Shown here piece by piece: positions 26,301 through 34,661 of a DNA stretch of 64,000 nucleotides. Position numbers and translations under genes: made by a program. The DNA lies in the NCBI GenBank assembly GCA_964432155.1, contig CAYSMF010000001.1, positions 233,540 to 297,539 on the forward strand, written 5' to 3'. The DNA is from UBA10438 sp964432155 (GTDB lineage Bacteria; Bacteroidota; Ignavibacteria; Kapaibacteriales; Kapaibacteriaceae). Every line of letters starts with the position of its first letter. The stretch's first letter is position 1. The notes below the pieces were generated by a model. That model did not search any database. It was not told the origin of the DNA and worked only from the letters and a program-made list of their open reading frames with translations.

Positions 26301-29300
26301 GTGTTATCACCATGTACGAAGAATGCGAGCTGTCGGTAATAGAACAAATCCCACGGACGGAAGATGCGAGCCGCGAATCGCTCCTCACCGTACCGCAGAT
26401 TGCGAGCACGTACAACGAGGGACTGCTCGTTGAGGAGAATCTGCTGGTATGGATCAGGATTCTGAAGCTGTTGTGGTCGCTGCACGCCAGGAGGCATGGT
26501 GTAGAAATCGGGTGCTGCGTTGTTTTCTTCCAGGTTTACATAGGCTACTTGCAACACGCTATCGTTACGGTCGACATTCGCCTGGAACTGGTGATTTCGC
26601 AACCAGTACGAACCAACGACACCCCAATCCGCAATCGCAACACGGACAATTCCACCTTGAAAATGAATGCGGACGTACTGGATGTTAGTAAACAACGGAT
26701 TACCGACAATCGAATCGGGCTGACGAACTGGAATACGGAATTGATACCAACCTGCAGCTGGATTACCACCTACGATTTGTGGATTCGTTGATGGGTTTGG
26801 ATTCAGATTGACTTCGTATCGGAAATAGCTATTGTCCAACGAGATTGTCTGACCGTTGTTCTTGTTCAGGATTTCCGTGTCAGGAAACTGTCCATTCTCA
26901 GACTGCGTTGCGTTACCCTCGAAATTGTTGTACCGCACGAACTGCGATTCATTCTGGTTCTGACGATCTGCGCCGAAGTCAAAGAAGTAATCGTCGCGCG
27001 CAGGGTCGTCTTCACGATTGAGTGGCTCTGGATATGCCGACCGTTCTGCATCATTGAGCAACGTATCAATACCACGATCCTCGCCGACGTCAATGAGGTT
27101 GTTCGGTGGCGGATTATCCTCGGTATTCAAGCGCTGATTCGGAATCACATCTTCACTTACTTGCCCGAGATCGACAAACATGCGCGAACCAGGCTCGTAG
27201 CTATCGATGCGCATCATGATTTCGATGTAATCGATGTTGTCGTTATCGAAGTTGGTATTGAATGGCGACAGGAGTCGCATCATACCACCCCAGATCTTAG
27301 GCTTGTTCTCGTTGAGGTAGGATTGCGTTTGTGCGCGCACATCAAGCGAATCAGGATCATTCCATCGCGGATTCTTTGGATCAAGAAACTGCGGATTAGG
27401 ATTGTAAATGCCCCGCTCCGTTGGATCGAAGACAATACGAATCGGGTTGATGTTGTTACGACCCTGAATACGAGCGCGATTTGGATACACATCCACCTGC
27501 GCGACGTCTGGCACAAACTTCTGATACCAGAACGTCTTGCCCTTGAACTTCACAGCTGTCGTATCCGAGTCCCACAGTGTGCGATCCTGAGCTGCAGACG
27601 CATGCTGCCACAGCGTTGGCGTCATGCCAAATGACAGGTACCGTCGAGCACTCTCGAAATCATCAACGTAGGCTACCGCACGACCAAGGTCGCTGGCAAC
27701 GGTGGAAACGCGTTTATTCGGCGTTGGCGAAACCATCGCCCATTCACCATTGAATGTCAATGTTGATTTCGCCTTCGTGTCCAAACCCGGCAAAGCATCG
27801 AGAAGACGAGTCATCCACGGCAACTCGGCGTTGAACTTGGCGTCGAAACCAAACATCAAATTGGCATTCGGCTCCTGACCAGGAAGAACGCGGTCGATGA
27901 TAGCCGCCTGGTCGTAGTTCATCACCGTCATGCCGATCGAGCCATTGACACGACGCTTGTTGAACAGGATCATGTCGGCACGAAGACCAAGCAGTGTTCG
28001 CGTCGTCAAGTTGAAGACGTCGTTCTTTTCGTATTCGATATTCAGGTTTGCATTCGGCAGCAAAGCGCGCGCGTTCAGAATCGAGAGCGTACCCGTGTAG
28101 TAGTCAATCGTGTAATCCGTACCCTCACGCAGTGGTGCACCGTCAAGCGTAACTCGCACCGAACCAGGTGCCAATTGGTATGTCAGTGGGATGCGGTTGC
28201 CACTTGCCTGACCAGCCGCTTCCCCAACAATCAGGAATCGGTCCTTGGCAGTAACGAGTCGTGCCGCGAGATCGGTGGTATCGTAGACTTCGTTGAACAC
28301 ATACTCTTCCGCTAGCTGCGCATTGCCCTGCTTCCGGAAGTACTCACGAAGACCTTCACGAAATGGCTCGAGACTTGGGAATGTAATCTCGCCACGTTGC
28401 GCATTAAACACTGGAGGACGAGCATCAAACACTCCGTCAGGGGGCTGTGCACCGGTACCATTATTCACCTGGTCGATGCGGAAGATCGTCGGGATCTTGT
28501 CTGGAGCGCCTGCAAGAACATCGGCAGAGTCATTCGTGGAACGATAGTACCACATACCAATCTTCGCATCCTGCGGATTCACATTTGCAACACCGATGTT
28601 GTAAATGTTCTTCATGAATCGCTTCCACAGTGTGCGGAACCCTGGCTGCATCTGTGGACGAGCAATGAGCTTGAGAATGAGCGTATCACGCTCATTTACA
28701 CCATCGGACGAGCTCAGCATGCCGTACGTAAGGTCGTCTTCTCGCGACGTGGTAGGTCCGGCAATGCGGTACGAGACGGCGTAGTACCGATCGGATCGCA
28801 GATTCAGGATTGTGATCTTACCCAAGTTGAGGTCAACCTCGTAGCGGCGTGGCTCCAGACGAGCGAACCTGCCACGCTCCACCTCACCTGCCTTGATCTC
28901 TGCCGCCTTGAGACTGGCGGGATACCGCTCACCTTGTCGATCTCGGATTGGCTGAAGGTCTGCGAATGCGATCGCCTCGTTGGCTTGCACTTCCCGGAGG
29001 TCAGTTGTCGATTCCCAAACCTCGACTTCTGCCACGACCAATGGGGCCCCCTCCGGAGGGAGGACCGGAGTAGCAGACTTGAAGTACGTGTTCCAAATGC
29101 CGAAATAGGCTGTATCGAGGAAGAAGTGGTTCCGAGCATAGTCGTAGGCTCGTACGGTGATGGCCTGTCGCGAAGAGCCACCTCGAGCATTAATAAACTG
29201 GCGTTCACCGCGACGTTGCGATGCGATGGTCTTGAGGAAGAGCGGACCGAACTGGAAATCGGCACGCACCCCAAACAAGGTCTGTCCACCCCCGATAAGG

Positions 29301-30205
29301 GTACTCTGGGTCTCGAGATTTACGTTGCCAAACTCGACGCGCTTGATGATATCGTCATCATACCCCTCGTAGCCAACCTTAAAGCGATTGTTGAACTCAA
29401 ACTGGTTAAGTGTATTCCAGTCAACGTTCATACGGAACTTGTCACCAATCCGTCCGCTCACATTGACTTGAATGTTCTGGTTGAAGATCGGGGCCGACTG
29501 TGTCTGACCAAGAACCGACGCCGTGCCGAGGCGCTGTGTATCCCATCGCCAACCGGCTTGAACGTTGACTTCGCCGTTCACGTTGATGGAGACCTCTGGC
29601 TTACCAAAGATGCCGAAGATGGGACTCTGCGGAAGTGGGATGGTGATATTCGTCGCTTGGTCGATGAGCACTCCGAGCTCAGCTGATGTCATCGGACGCT
29701 TCATCTCATAGGTGTAGAGCGATGAATCACGCAGTTTTCGCAGGAGCGATTCGCGTTGCTGATCCAGGTACGCGCCCATTTCGATGGGCACCATTGGAGT
29801 GACATCAATGCCATCGAGCACCTCCCGCATGGTAATTGTGCCCATGAGCGAGTCAATCACCCCTGCCGACAGATAGCCCTTCGGGATCGGGAGTGTCCGA
29901 TCACGCCTCTGGGCGTCTGTTGTACCATACCGACGCACTCGCGTCGGCGGGAAATAGGACGGCACGTCTTTATTCGTTGGGTCGCCACTATTGTAAACCG
30001 AATCACGCTTCGAGCTATCGGCAAGTGCGGCCGACATGAAAGCTGACATTACCCAACTCAGCTGCTGCACACAGACCTCGTGAAGGGGCTCAGAGGCCCT
30101 GCGCACGGTCGTTCGGGTACGCCCAAACGCCGAAACGGTGATCATGCACATGCATGTCACCGCAATTACTGCTGTCACAGAGGTTCGTGTTGACCCGTCA
30201 ATCAC
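23399..30205 (-). CDS. sprA: SprA/Sov, type IX secretion outer-membrane translocon
   Basis: A giant outer-membrane protein of 2268 residues, close to the length of known SprA (about 2400 in Flavobacterium). SprA forms a 36-strand single-chain pore through which T9SS cargo leaves the cell. The N-terminus (hydrophobic TAVIAVTCMCMITVSAFG) is a signal sequence. Typical features are repeated aromatic-rich beta strands, asparagine-rich loops and family segments such as FGLFGKPEVSINVNG-like motifs near residue 195. The C-terminus ends QVGIDIRLSISGGR, a terminal strand. The start is a GTG at 30205; an internal ATG near residue 19 is possible but would damage the signal. It is divergent from the GH2-like gene. 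Cargo with sorting domains is encoded at 3223 and 62571. Confidence 0.93.
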   Translation of the reverse strand: MIDGSTRTSVTAVIAVTCMCMITVSAFGRTRTTVRRASEPLHEVCVQQLSWVMSAFMSAALADSSKRDSVYNSGDPTNKDVPSYFPPTRVRRYGTTDAQRRDRTLPIPKGYLSAGVIDSLMGTITMREVLDGIDVTPMVPIEMGAYLDQQRESLLRKLRDSSLYTYEMKRPMTSAELGVLIDQATNITIPLPQSPIFGIFGKPEVSINVNGEVNVQAGWRWDTQRLGTASVLGQTQSAPIFNQNIQVNVSGRIGDKFRMNVDWNTLNQFEFNNRFKVGYEGYDDDIIKRVEFGNVNLETQSTLIGGGQTLFGVRADFQFGPLFLKTIASQRRGERQFINARGGSSRQAITVRAYDYARNHFFLDTAYFGIWNTYFKSATPVLPPEGAPLVVAEVEVWESTTDLREVQANEAIAFADLQPIRDRQGERYPASLKAAEIKAGEVERGRFARLEPRRYEVDLNLGKITILNLRSDRYYAVSYRIAGPTTSREDDLTYGMLSSSDGVNERDTLILKLIARPQMQPGFRTLWKRFMKNIYNIGVANVNPQDAKIGMWYYRSTNDSADVLAGAPDKIPTIFRIDQVNNGTGAQPPDGVFDARPPVFNAQRGEITFPSLEPFREGLREYFRKQGNAQLAEEYVFNEVYDTTDLAARLVTAKDRFLIVGEAAGQASGNRIPLTYQLAPGSVRVTLDGAPLREGTDYTIDYYTGTLSILNARALLPNANLNIEYEKNDVFNLTTRTLLGLRADMILFNKRRVNGSIGMTVMNYDQAAIIDRVLPGQEPNANLMFGFDAKFNAELPWMTRLLDALPGLDTKAKSTLTFNGEWAMVSPTPNKRVSTVASDLGRAVAYVDDFESARRYLSFGMTPTLWQHASAAQDRTLWDSDTTAVKFKGKTFWYQKFVPDVAQVDVYPNRARIQGRNNINPIRIVFDPTERGIYNPNPQFLDPKNPRWNDPDSLDVRAQTQSYLNENKPKIWGGMMRLLSPFNTNFDNDNIDYIEIMMRIDSYEPGSRMFVDLGQVSEDVIPNQRLNTEDNPPPNNLIDVGEDRGIDTLLNDAERSAYPEPLNREDDPARDDYFFDFGADRQNQNESQFVRYNNFEGNATQSENGQFPDTEILNKNNGQTISLDNSYFRYEVNLNPNPSTNPQIVGGNPAAGWYQFRIPVRQPDSIVGNPLFTNIQYVRIHFQGGIVRVAIADWGVVGSYWLRNHQFQANVDRNDSVLQVAYVNLEENNAAPDFYTMPPGVQRPQQLQNPDPYQQILLNEQSLVVRARNLRYGEERFAARIFRPWDLFYYRQLAFFVHGDNTMPSTVTPGSAPPAYAFVRFGVDSANYYEYRRPLLRGWQDLRINVADMTAVKQQRDQLRSNDRQEFAVPGDPQGIFAIKGNPIMTRVSFFGFGVANPAERYPNELSTTMWVDELRVVEPIDDNDWAGVASTTLKLADIGDFTASINHSTPNFHRLEERFGNRLQTTSWNATLQVGLEKFLPQEMREAKIPITYTHNELAETPLFQAQNDVNLEAAALATARDTLAKGGTQEAADRAAQEVRNRSQRVRVQDQWALTGLRLGIPSKAWYIDDIFNKLTFNFAYAQEFERSQVVQQRFDWRWRLRVDYAVTLPAKYHASPLKFLGDVWGLKAYKDTKINFLPQTITANIGMTRARTTEQSRFLLQPSPIVREFLSEQTFGFNWRIVENGFLSPVLDYKAVSGSTLVPLELDANGRQRSGSQLASQMFFANGRVLDLGMNNMFNQTVTLSFRPRLPDILGLSRLLETTGSYNVNFGLMDPLQPDPQQRDVVRTARYTSTFRLSPVFRWRQIGTEIFGPAKKGSADVLSVLQEVLFGFDNFTFTFNQANTAVNNGVLGGTGFTNLWARSLTFRGNDAIWGPSTAYQLGLVSNPHGGISMVGSPVFPFFRFETTPGLRPANAVMQDDYSQRSTFQFQTNRPLWPGATLDLNMRTDLGYTRNQRVVTDANGLPTFTNVNKRQTLERSFISFPDMPFGLFGNNVESVIRLYNERKAVIEADADTIGRSLRLLDALGESFRDGFSALSLFNGELGRVLPSLNWTLRWDGIEKIGPFKGLAQRIFIEHAYQGTYTENARINDNGRVVEVQQIRAGFTPMIGVNMSFDERRLNGLLTATARYNVTTTHGLNASARSTISRETSHELQIQASYLRRGVSLKFLGLDLQNDMEFSFNTQVRRNLRAQYDVLDYKGPDGSLVDGTTQITIEPRARYTISNRVTASAFFRYEGNFSEGAANPGFSTSQVGIDIRLSISGGR

Positions 30206-30337
30206 GCCAGGCAGCTCACCAAGTGGTTGTTATACTTCGTAGTGCTCATCGCCATAATGGCATGCAAGCAGTGTACCAAACGGTGAGAATAGGCCCCCGC
30301 GTTAGAATGTTGATGATGAACAATATACGTCGTAGCG

Positions 30338-30345
30338 TAGTTTTG
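30338..30345 (+). promoter_or_regulatory. TAnnTTTG -7 box upstream of the GH2-like gene
   Basis: TAGTTTTG is an exact TAnnTTTG box 42 nt before the ATG at 30388 in the 182-nt region between divergent sprA and the GH2-like gene. No TTTG is found at the expected distance upstream; the nearest weak match is GTTG with a 25-nt spacer. I see no clear element for sprA in the opposite direction. Confidence 0.35.
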
Positions 30346-30387
30346 CAGATTGCACGAAGTACTCGTATTCCTATTGCATCAGGCCTC

Positions 30388-32976
30388 ATGATTCGCCGTC
30401 TTTCACTCTTGCTCTGCTTCCTCGTTGCCACCTCGTCAATCCTCTTCGGGGGTGATGCCGACTACGTACAACTCGGCCCGGAGCAAATCTCGACATTCAT
30501 TCCGAGCGAAACCCGGACTGTCATCAACCTCAGCGGCACCTGGCAACGCGTTGTCGACGAGTCTGCCGAACCGATAGAGATCCCGGGGGCGGTCGAACGT
30601 GGATCCACGGTCGTCCTGCGTCGCACGATTAACGTGCCAGCATCGATGGTCACACGTCACGCATGGAACATCCACTTCCTGGGCATCGTCGACGAATTCG
30701 AGTTACGCATTAACGGCCGTTACATCATGCGCTATCCTGGTGGCATGACGCCATTTACGGTGGCGATTCCAGATCGCGCCATTCAGCCAGGCAACAACAC
30801 AATTGAGCTCACGATTGCCCCAACAAGCGAGCTGACCTCACTTGTTGAGCGTTTCGCACAAAGTGCCCGTACGCGAAGCATGGGTATCCTTCGTGAAGCG
30901 TTTCTTATTGGTACCCCCCATGTTTGGACAAGTGATGTGCACGTTCGCACATCGGTCTCGAACGGCTACGGATCGGTACGCGTTAAGGCTACAGTCAGTG
31001 GTGGCATGGTTGAACGCCTGTCGGGTGGCATGCAGACTGGGAACGCGCTTGCGCAGGGCAAGGCTACGGTCGCAGTAGAGGCATTGCTCCGCTCGAAGCG
31101 TGATGGCATTGTTGTCTCGCGCTCGGGCGCCGTGGTAACAACCATCGAACGCTCGCGCCAACAAAGCGTGATGCTCAACGTTGGCATTGGCCAACCCCAA
31201 CGATGGAGTGTGAACAACCCCGACCTCTATGAGCTTGTGATCCAGATCACACGTGAAGGGCAACAAATCGATCTCTTTTCAACACCGGTCGGATTCCGAA
31301 CAGTGTCTGTCTCGAGTACATCAGCCGGACGGATGATTACGATCAACGACACAACGACGGCAATACATGCAATAGACTACGTCGAGCATTTCCCGCAACG
31401 AGGCAGCTCGATGTCGTGGAAACAAATGGAGCGCGATGTTTCTCTCATGAAAACACTCGGAGTGAATGTTGTTCGACTCCGAGGTGCAAGTCCACATCCA
31501 TACTTCCTTGCCCTGTGCGACAAGTACGGCTTGATGGTAATGGCAGAACTCCCAGCGACTGACGTTCCGTCGTCGATCATGCACCAAACAGAGATCCTCG
31601 CGCGACTTCGCAACGTCGCCGAGCGTACTGTGACGTACCTCGACAGCCATCCTTCGGTGATTGCAATTGGCGTCAGTGACGGACTTGAAGAGGGATCCGA
31701 TGCCGTTGCTACCTATCACGCGGACATGGTGCAGTTCTTCCGGAAGACGACGTCGAAGTTGATATACAAGGTCGTGCAAGCTGGAATGTATGAGAAGACC
31801 AGCGAGGGAGGCTTCGATATCATCGTCATGAGCTTCCGATCAACGAGGGACCGTGACCGATTCAATCAACTTGTCAGCCCAATTGCACAGCAGTTTCGTG
31901 CTGCAGCAGTGCTTACCGAGTTCGGATCACAGTTATCACCATCGAATACCAATGGCTACGACGACCCGCTGTCGAACGAGGCTCAAGCGCGCGTGATTCG
32001 CGATTGCTTTCGTTCAACGTTTTCAGCTGGGCTTGCTGGTGTTGTTGTGTGGGGATTTGCAGACTATGCGCTCGACCGCCCTACCATGCTGGTCGATCAC
32101 TTCGATGCCTACCTCTCCACATCCGGTCTTGTGGACGAATGGCGACAGCCACGGGTATCGTATGCGATGCTTAAGTCACTGATCAACGACGAGAAGGAAC
32201 CGTTGATTCAAGCAGACGAAGAGATCTTTACGACACCGATTGTCTTCATCATTGGTGGAATCGTCCTTGCACTGATCATGACGTTTCTGATCAATCGCTC
32301 GCGTCGATTCCGTGAGTACCTCATCCGAGCGATCGCTCGTCCGTACAACTTCTATGCAGACATCCGCGACCAACGAATCCTTTCGATTCCGCAGACAACG
32401 TTTCTTGGTATTGTGATTGCCAGCTGTGCAGGACTCGTGGTGGCATCTGTGTTGTTTTACGCCCGTGTTGATTCCAACCTCGAGTACATCCTCCACCTGA
32501 TTGTGCCATCTGACGTCGCCTACGAAGTAGTCCGATTCGTCTCGTGGCGTCCAACGCTCGCCGTGCCTCTCTGGTCAACAATTGTGTTCTCACTGTTTGT
32601 CCTAGCGGCAGGACTTCTTCGCATCGGAGCCATGTTTGTCAAGGCGCGCATTTACTTCCGCGACACACTCACAATCGTTGTGTGGTCTTCCTTGCCCCTT
32701 GTCGTGCTCCTCCCTATCGGTGTAGCGCTGTATCAGGCATTGAGCACTGATGCGTTGTCGCTTTGGGTTCCTGTGCTGATTCTGGCACTTGTCGTGTGGT
32801 CGCTGCTACGCACGCTTCGAGCCACTTCGGTGGTGTTCGATGTTCCGTCGAGCATCGTCTATTCGATCGGACTTGGTTTGGTCGTAGCACTTGCTGTGAT
32901 CTTGTTGATCACATGGAACGCATCGTATGAAGCGTTCGACTTCTTGCGGTACTACTTCACCGTCGTAAGCGCATAA
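30388..32976 (+). CDS. GH2-like glycoside hydrolase fold protein fused to a six-helix membrane domain
   Basis: An 862-residue protein with a signal peptide (MIRRLSLLLCFLVATSSILF). A GH2 sugar-binding jelly roll (about 45-175), an Ig-like domain and a TIM barrel (about 330-560) follow. In the barrel, HPSVIAIGVSDG (D431) occupies the place of the usual acid/base Asn-Glu pair of GH2, so the acid/base Glu appears absent. The TEFG motif with a possible nucleophile E511 is kept. From about residue 612 six hydrophobic helices follow (PIVFIIGGIVLALIMTFLI to IVYSIGLGLVVALAVILLI). It may be a membrane-tethered glycan-binding or altered hydrolase facing the periplasm. The ATG at 30388 is chosen because it begins the signal peptide. 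hrcA follows closely. Confidence 0.75.
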   Translation: MIRRLSLLLCFLVATSSILFGGDADYVQLGPEQISTFIPSETRTVINLSGTWQRVVDESAEPIEIPGAVERGSTVVLRRTINVPASMVTRHAWNIHFLGIVDEFELRINGRYIMRYPGGMTPFTVAIPDRAIQPGNNTIELTIAPTSELTSLVERFAQSARTRSMGILREAFLIGTPHVWTSDVHVRTSVSNGYGSVRVKATVSGGMVERLSGGMQTGNALAQGKATVAVEALLRSKRDGIVVSRSGAVVTTIERSRQQSVMLNVGIGQPQRWSVNNPDLYELVIQITREGQQIDLFSTPVGFRTVSVSSTSAGRMITINDTTTAIHAIDYVEHFPQRGSSMSWKQMERDVSLMKTLGVNVVRLRGASPHPYFLALCDKYGLMVMAELPATDVPSSIMHQTEILARLRNVAERTVTYLDSHPSVIAIGVSDGLEEGSDAVATYHADMVQFFRKTTSKLIYKVVQAGMYEKTSEGGFDIIVMSFRSTRDRDRFNQLVSPIAQQFRAAAVLTEFGSQLSPSNTNGYDDPLSNEAQARVIRDCFRSTFSAGLAGVVVWGFADYALDRPTMLVDHFDAYLSTSGLVDEWRQPRVSYAMLKSLINDEKEPLIQADEEIFTTPIVFIIGGIVLALIMTFLINRSRRFREYLIRAIARPYNFYADIRDQRILSIPQTTFLGIVIASCAGLVVASVLFYARVDSNLEYILHLIVPSDVAYEVVRFVSWRPTLAVPLWSTIVFSLFVLAAGLLRIGAMFVKARIYFRDTLTIVVWSSLPLVVLLPIGVALYQALSTDALSLWVPVLILALVVWSLLRTLRATSVVFDVPSSIVYSIGLGLVVALAVILLITWNASYEAFDFLRYYFTVVSA

Positions 32977-32986
32977 GAGTGTGATT

Positions 32987-34045
32987 ATGCCGGTTCTGAT
33001 TCCAACAGAACACCGAGAACTCAACGATCGCGAGCGGGTAATCCTGCAAGCGATCGTTCAACTCTTCGTGCTCCATGCAACGCCCGTCGGTTCGCGTGTT
33101 GTCTCGAAGTATCTCGAGCGGACATTGCCGTTGAGTCCGGCGACAATTCGCAACACGATGGCTGATCTCGAGGCCATGGGGTACATCACGCACCCACATA
33201 CGTCTGCTGGACGGATGCCAACAGATCTCGGCTACCGCTTCTACGTTGACTCATTGGCAGATTATGCACGTCCGACACGTGAGGAGCTCTCTGCGGTAGA
33301 ACACGACCTGCTCACGGTGCCGCGCGAGAGTGTCATGCGCGATGCGTCTCGACTTCTTGGTACGCTGAGTCGCCACCTTGCGATGGTCCAACTGCCGCAA
33401 GTAACCGAAGCACGTGTCAAGCGTGTTGAGATCATTGCACTATCGTCCGACCGCTTGCTCGTCATCATTGAGCTCGACAGTGATATTGTCAAGACGCTGA
33501 CGCTGGAATCCAATGATGTTGTCGAACCGTCGACGTTACGAGCCGTAACACAACAGCTTAACGAACGGTTGGCTGGTCGCCCCCTAAGCACCATTTCCTC
33601 TGCTCTCCCCGAGCTACTCGACCCAACATCGGCATCCTCGACAGGTCTGCTTCGTTTGTTTGTCGATCAGGTGTCACATCTGTTACGTGCCCCATCGGCT
33701 GGTTCTGTGCATATCAGTGGAGCGCAGAATCTCATTGCGCACCCAGAGTTTGATGCACCGGAACGTCTTCGCAGTGTGATCGAACTCGTAGAAAACGAGG
33801 ATGTGGTGGTGCATCTATTGGGATCTGCGACAGAGGCTGGGCGCATCTCCGTTCGCATCGGACACGAACTTCCCGATCCAACGATGCACGACTACAGTTT
33901 GATTGCAACAACCTATCGCGCCGGGAATGCTACAGGTTCGCTTGGCATCATTGGTCCTCGCAGAATGGACTATGGACGCATGATGTCGATCGTCCAGCTC
34001 ATGTCATCGGTCCTCACGCGTACGCTCGGTGATCACACACCATAG
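32987..34045 (+). CDS. hrcA: Heat-inducible transcription repressor HrcA
   Basis: HrcA represses chaperone operons by binding CIRCE elements and is kept active by GroEL. The 352-residue product has the N-terminal winged helix (ELNDRERVILQAIVQLF, then SRVVSKYLE, then LSPATIRNTMADLEAMGYI), then THPHTSAGRMPTDLGYRFYVD, the family signature, and the C-terminal GAF-like domain with GSLGIIGPRRMDYGRM. The ATG at 32987 is taken; a GTG at 32981 is an alternative. It starts 10 nt after the GH2-like gene, an unusual neighbour. I did not find the CIRCE palindrome (TTAGCACTC-N9-GAGTGCTAA) upstream of hrcA, grpE or dnaJ. Confidence 0.95.
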   Translation: MPVLIPTEHRELNDRERVILQAIVQLFVLHATPVGSRVVSKYLERTLPLSPATIRNTMADLEAMGYITHPHTSAGRMPTDLGYRFYVDSLADYARPTREELSAVEHDLLTVPRESVMRDASRLLGTLSRHLAMVQLPQVTEARVKRVEIIALSSDRLLVIIELDSDIVKTLTLESNDVVEPSTLRAVTQQLNERLAGRPLSTISSALPELLDPTSASSTGLLRLFVDQVSHLLRAPSAGSVHISGAQNLIAHPEFDAPERLRSVIELVENEDVVVHLLGSATEAGRISVRIGHELPDPTMHDYSLIATTYRAGNATGSLGIIGPRRMDYGRMMSIVQLMSSVLTRTLGDHTP

Positions 34046-34108
34046 ACGAGCCTTGTTCGTCCTATCGCACTTCGCAGTAACTCCTGAACTTTCATCTCCA
34101 GTTACCCC

Positions 34109-34636
34109 ATGTCAACGACACCACACGAAGATCAACAGCAGCCAGAGCATGAAGCAGCAGCCTCCGATGCCCCTGCACTCACGGAGTTGGAACAAGCGCT
34201 CCAAGAACTTGAGGAATGGAAGGACCTTGCGCATCGCCGCACGGCTGAGATCGCTAACATGCAACGCCGAGCTGCACAGGAACGTGCAGACCTCGAGCAT
34301 CGCGCAGCAGAGCGCATGATTCACAAGCTGCTCCCGATCATCGACGATCTTCACGCTGCCGTCGAGGCGAGCAGGTCTACGGCTGACGTCTCAGCCCTGC
34401 AACAAGGGCTCGAAATGATCTACACCAAGACCATGCGAATCTTCGAAGATGCTGGCGTAGCAATCATCGAAGCAGAGTCCGGACAACCATTCAATGTGGA
34501 TGTTCACGAGGCACTCATGCTGCAGCCATCGGAAGTTCCAGAAGGACATGTCATTCAGACTGTACAGCGTGGATACTCACTCCACGAACGCGTACTGCGT
34601 CATGCGAAGGTGATCACCTCCGCTGGTCCAGTGTAA
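34109..34636 (+). CDS. grpE: Nucleotide exchange factor GrpE
   Basis: GrpE releases ADP from DnaK. The 175-residue protein has an acidic, Gln/Glu-rich flexible N-terminus, a long coiled-coil (about 25-80, with EIANMQRRAAQERADLEHRA), and the C-terminal beta domain with the family pattern FNVDVHEALMLQPS, then GHVIQTVQRGYSLHERVLRHAKVIT. It lies between hrcA and dnaJ in the usual heat-shock operon order. dnaK is not in this window. Confidence 0.96.
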   Translation: MSTTPHEDQQQPEHEAAASDAPALTELEQALQELEEWKDLAHRRTAEIANMQRRAAQERADLEHRAAERMIHKLLPIIDDLHAAVEASRSTADVSALQQGLEMIYTKTMRIFEDAGVAIIEAESGQPFNVDVHEALMLQPSEVPEGHVIQTVQRGYSLHERVLRHAKVITSAGPV

Positions 34637-34661
34637 CAACCCACCTCATTGAATTCAAATC

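Noticed and set aside
25613..26791. 392-codon open frame on the + strand opposite sprA
   Set aside because: It is antisense to well-conserved sprA coding sequence and shows no domain or signal.
28397..29686. Long open frame on the + strand opposite sprA
   Set aside because: It is a shadow of sprA codon bias, with no recognisable protein features and no ribosome site, although it is 429 codons long.
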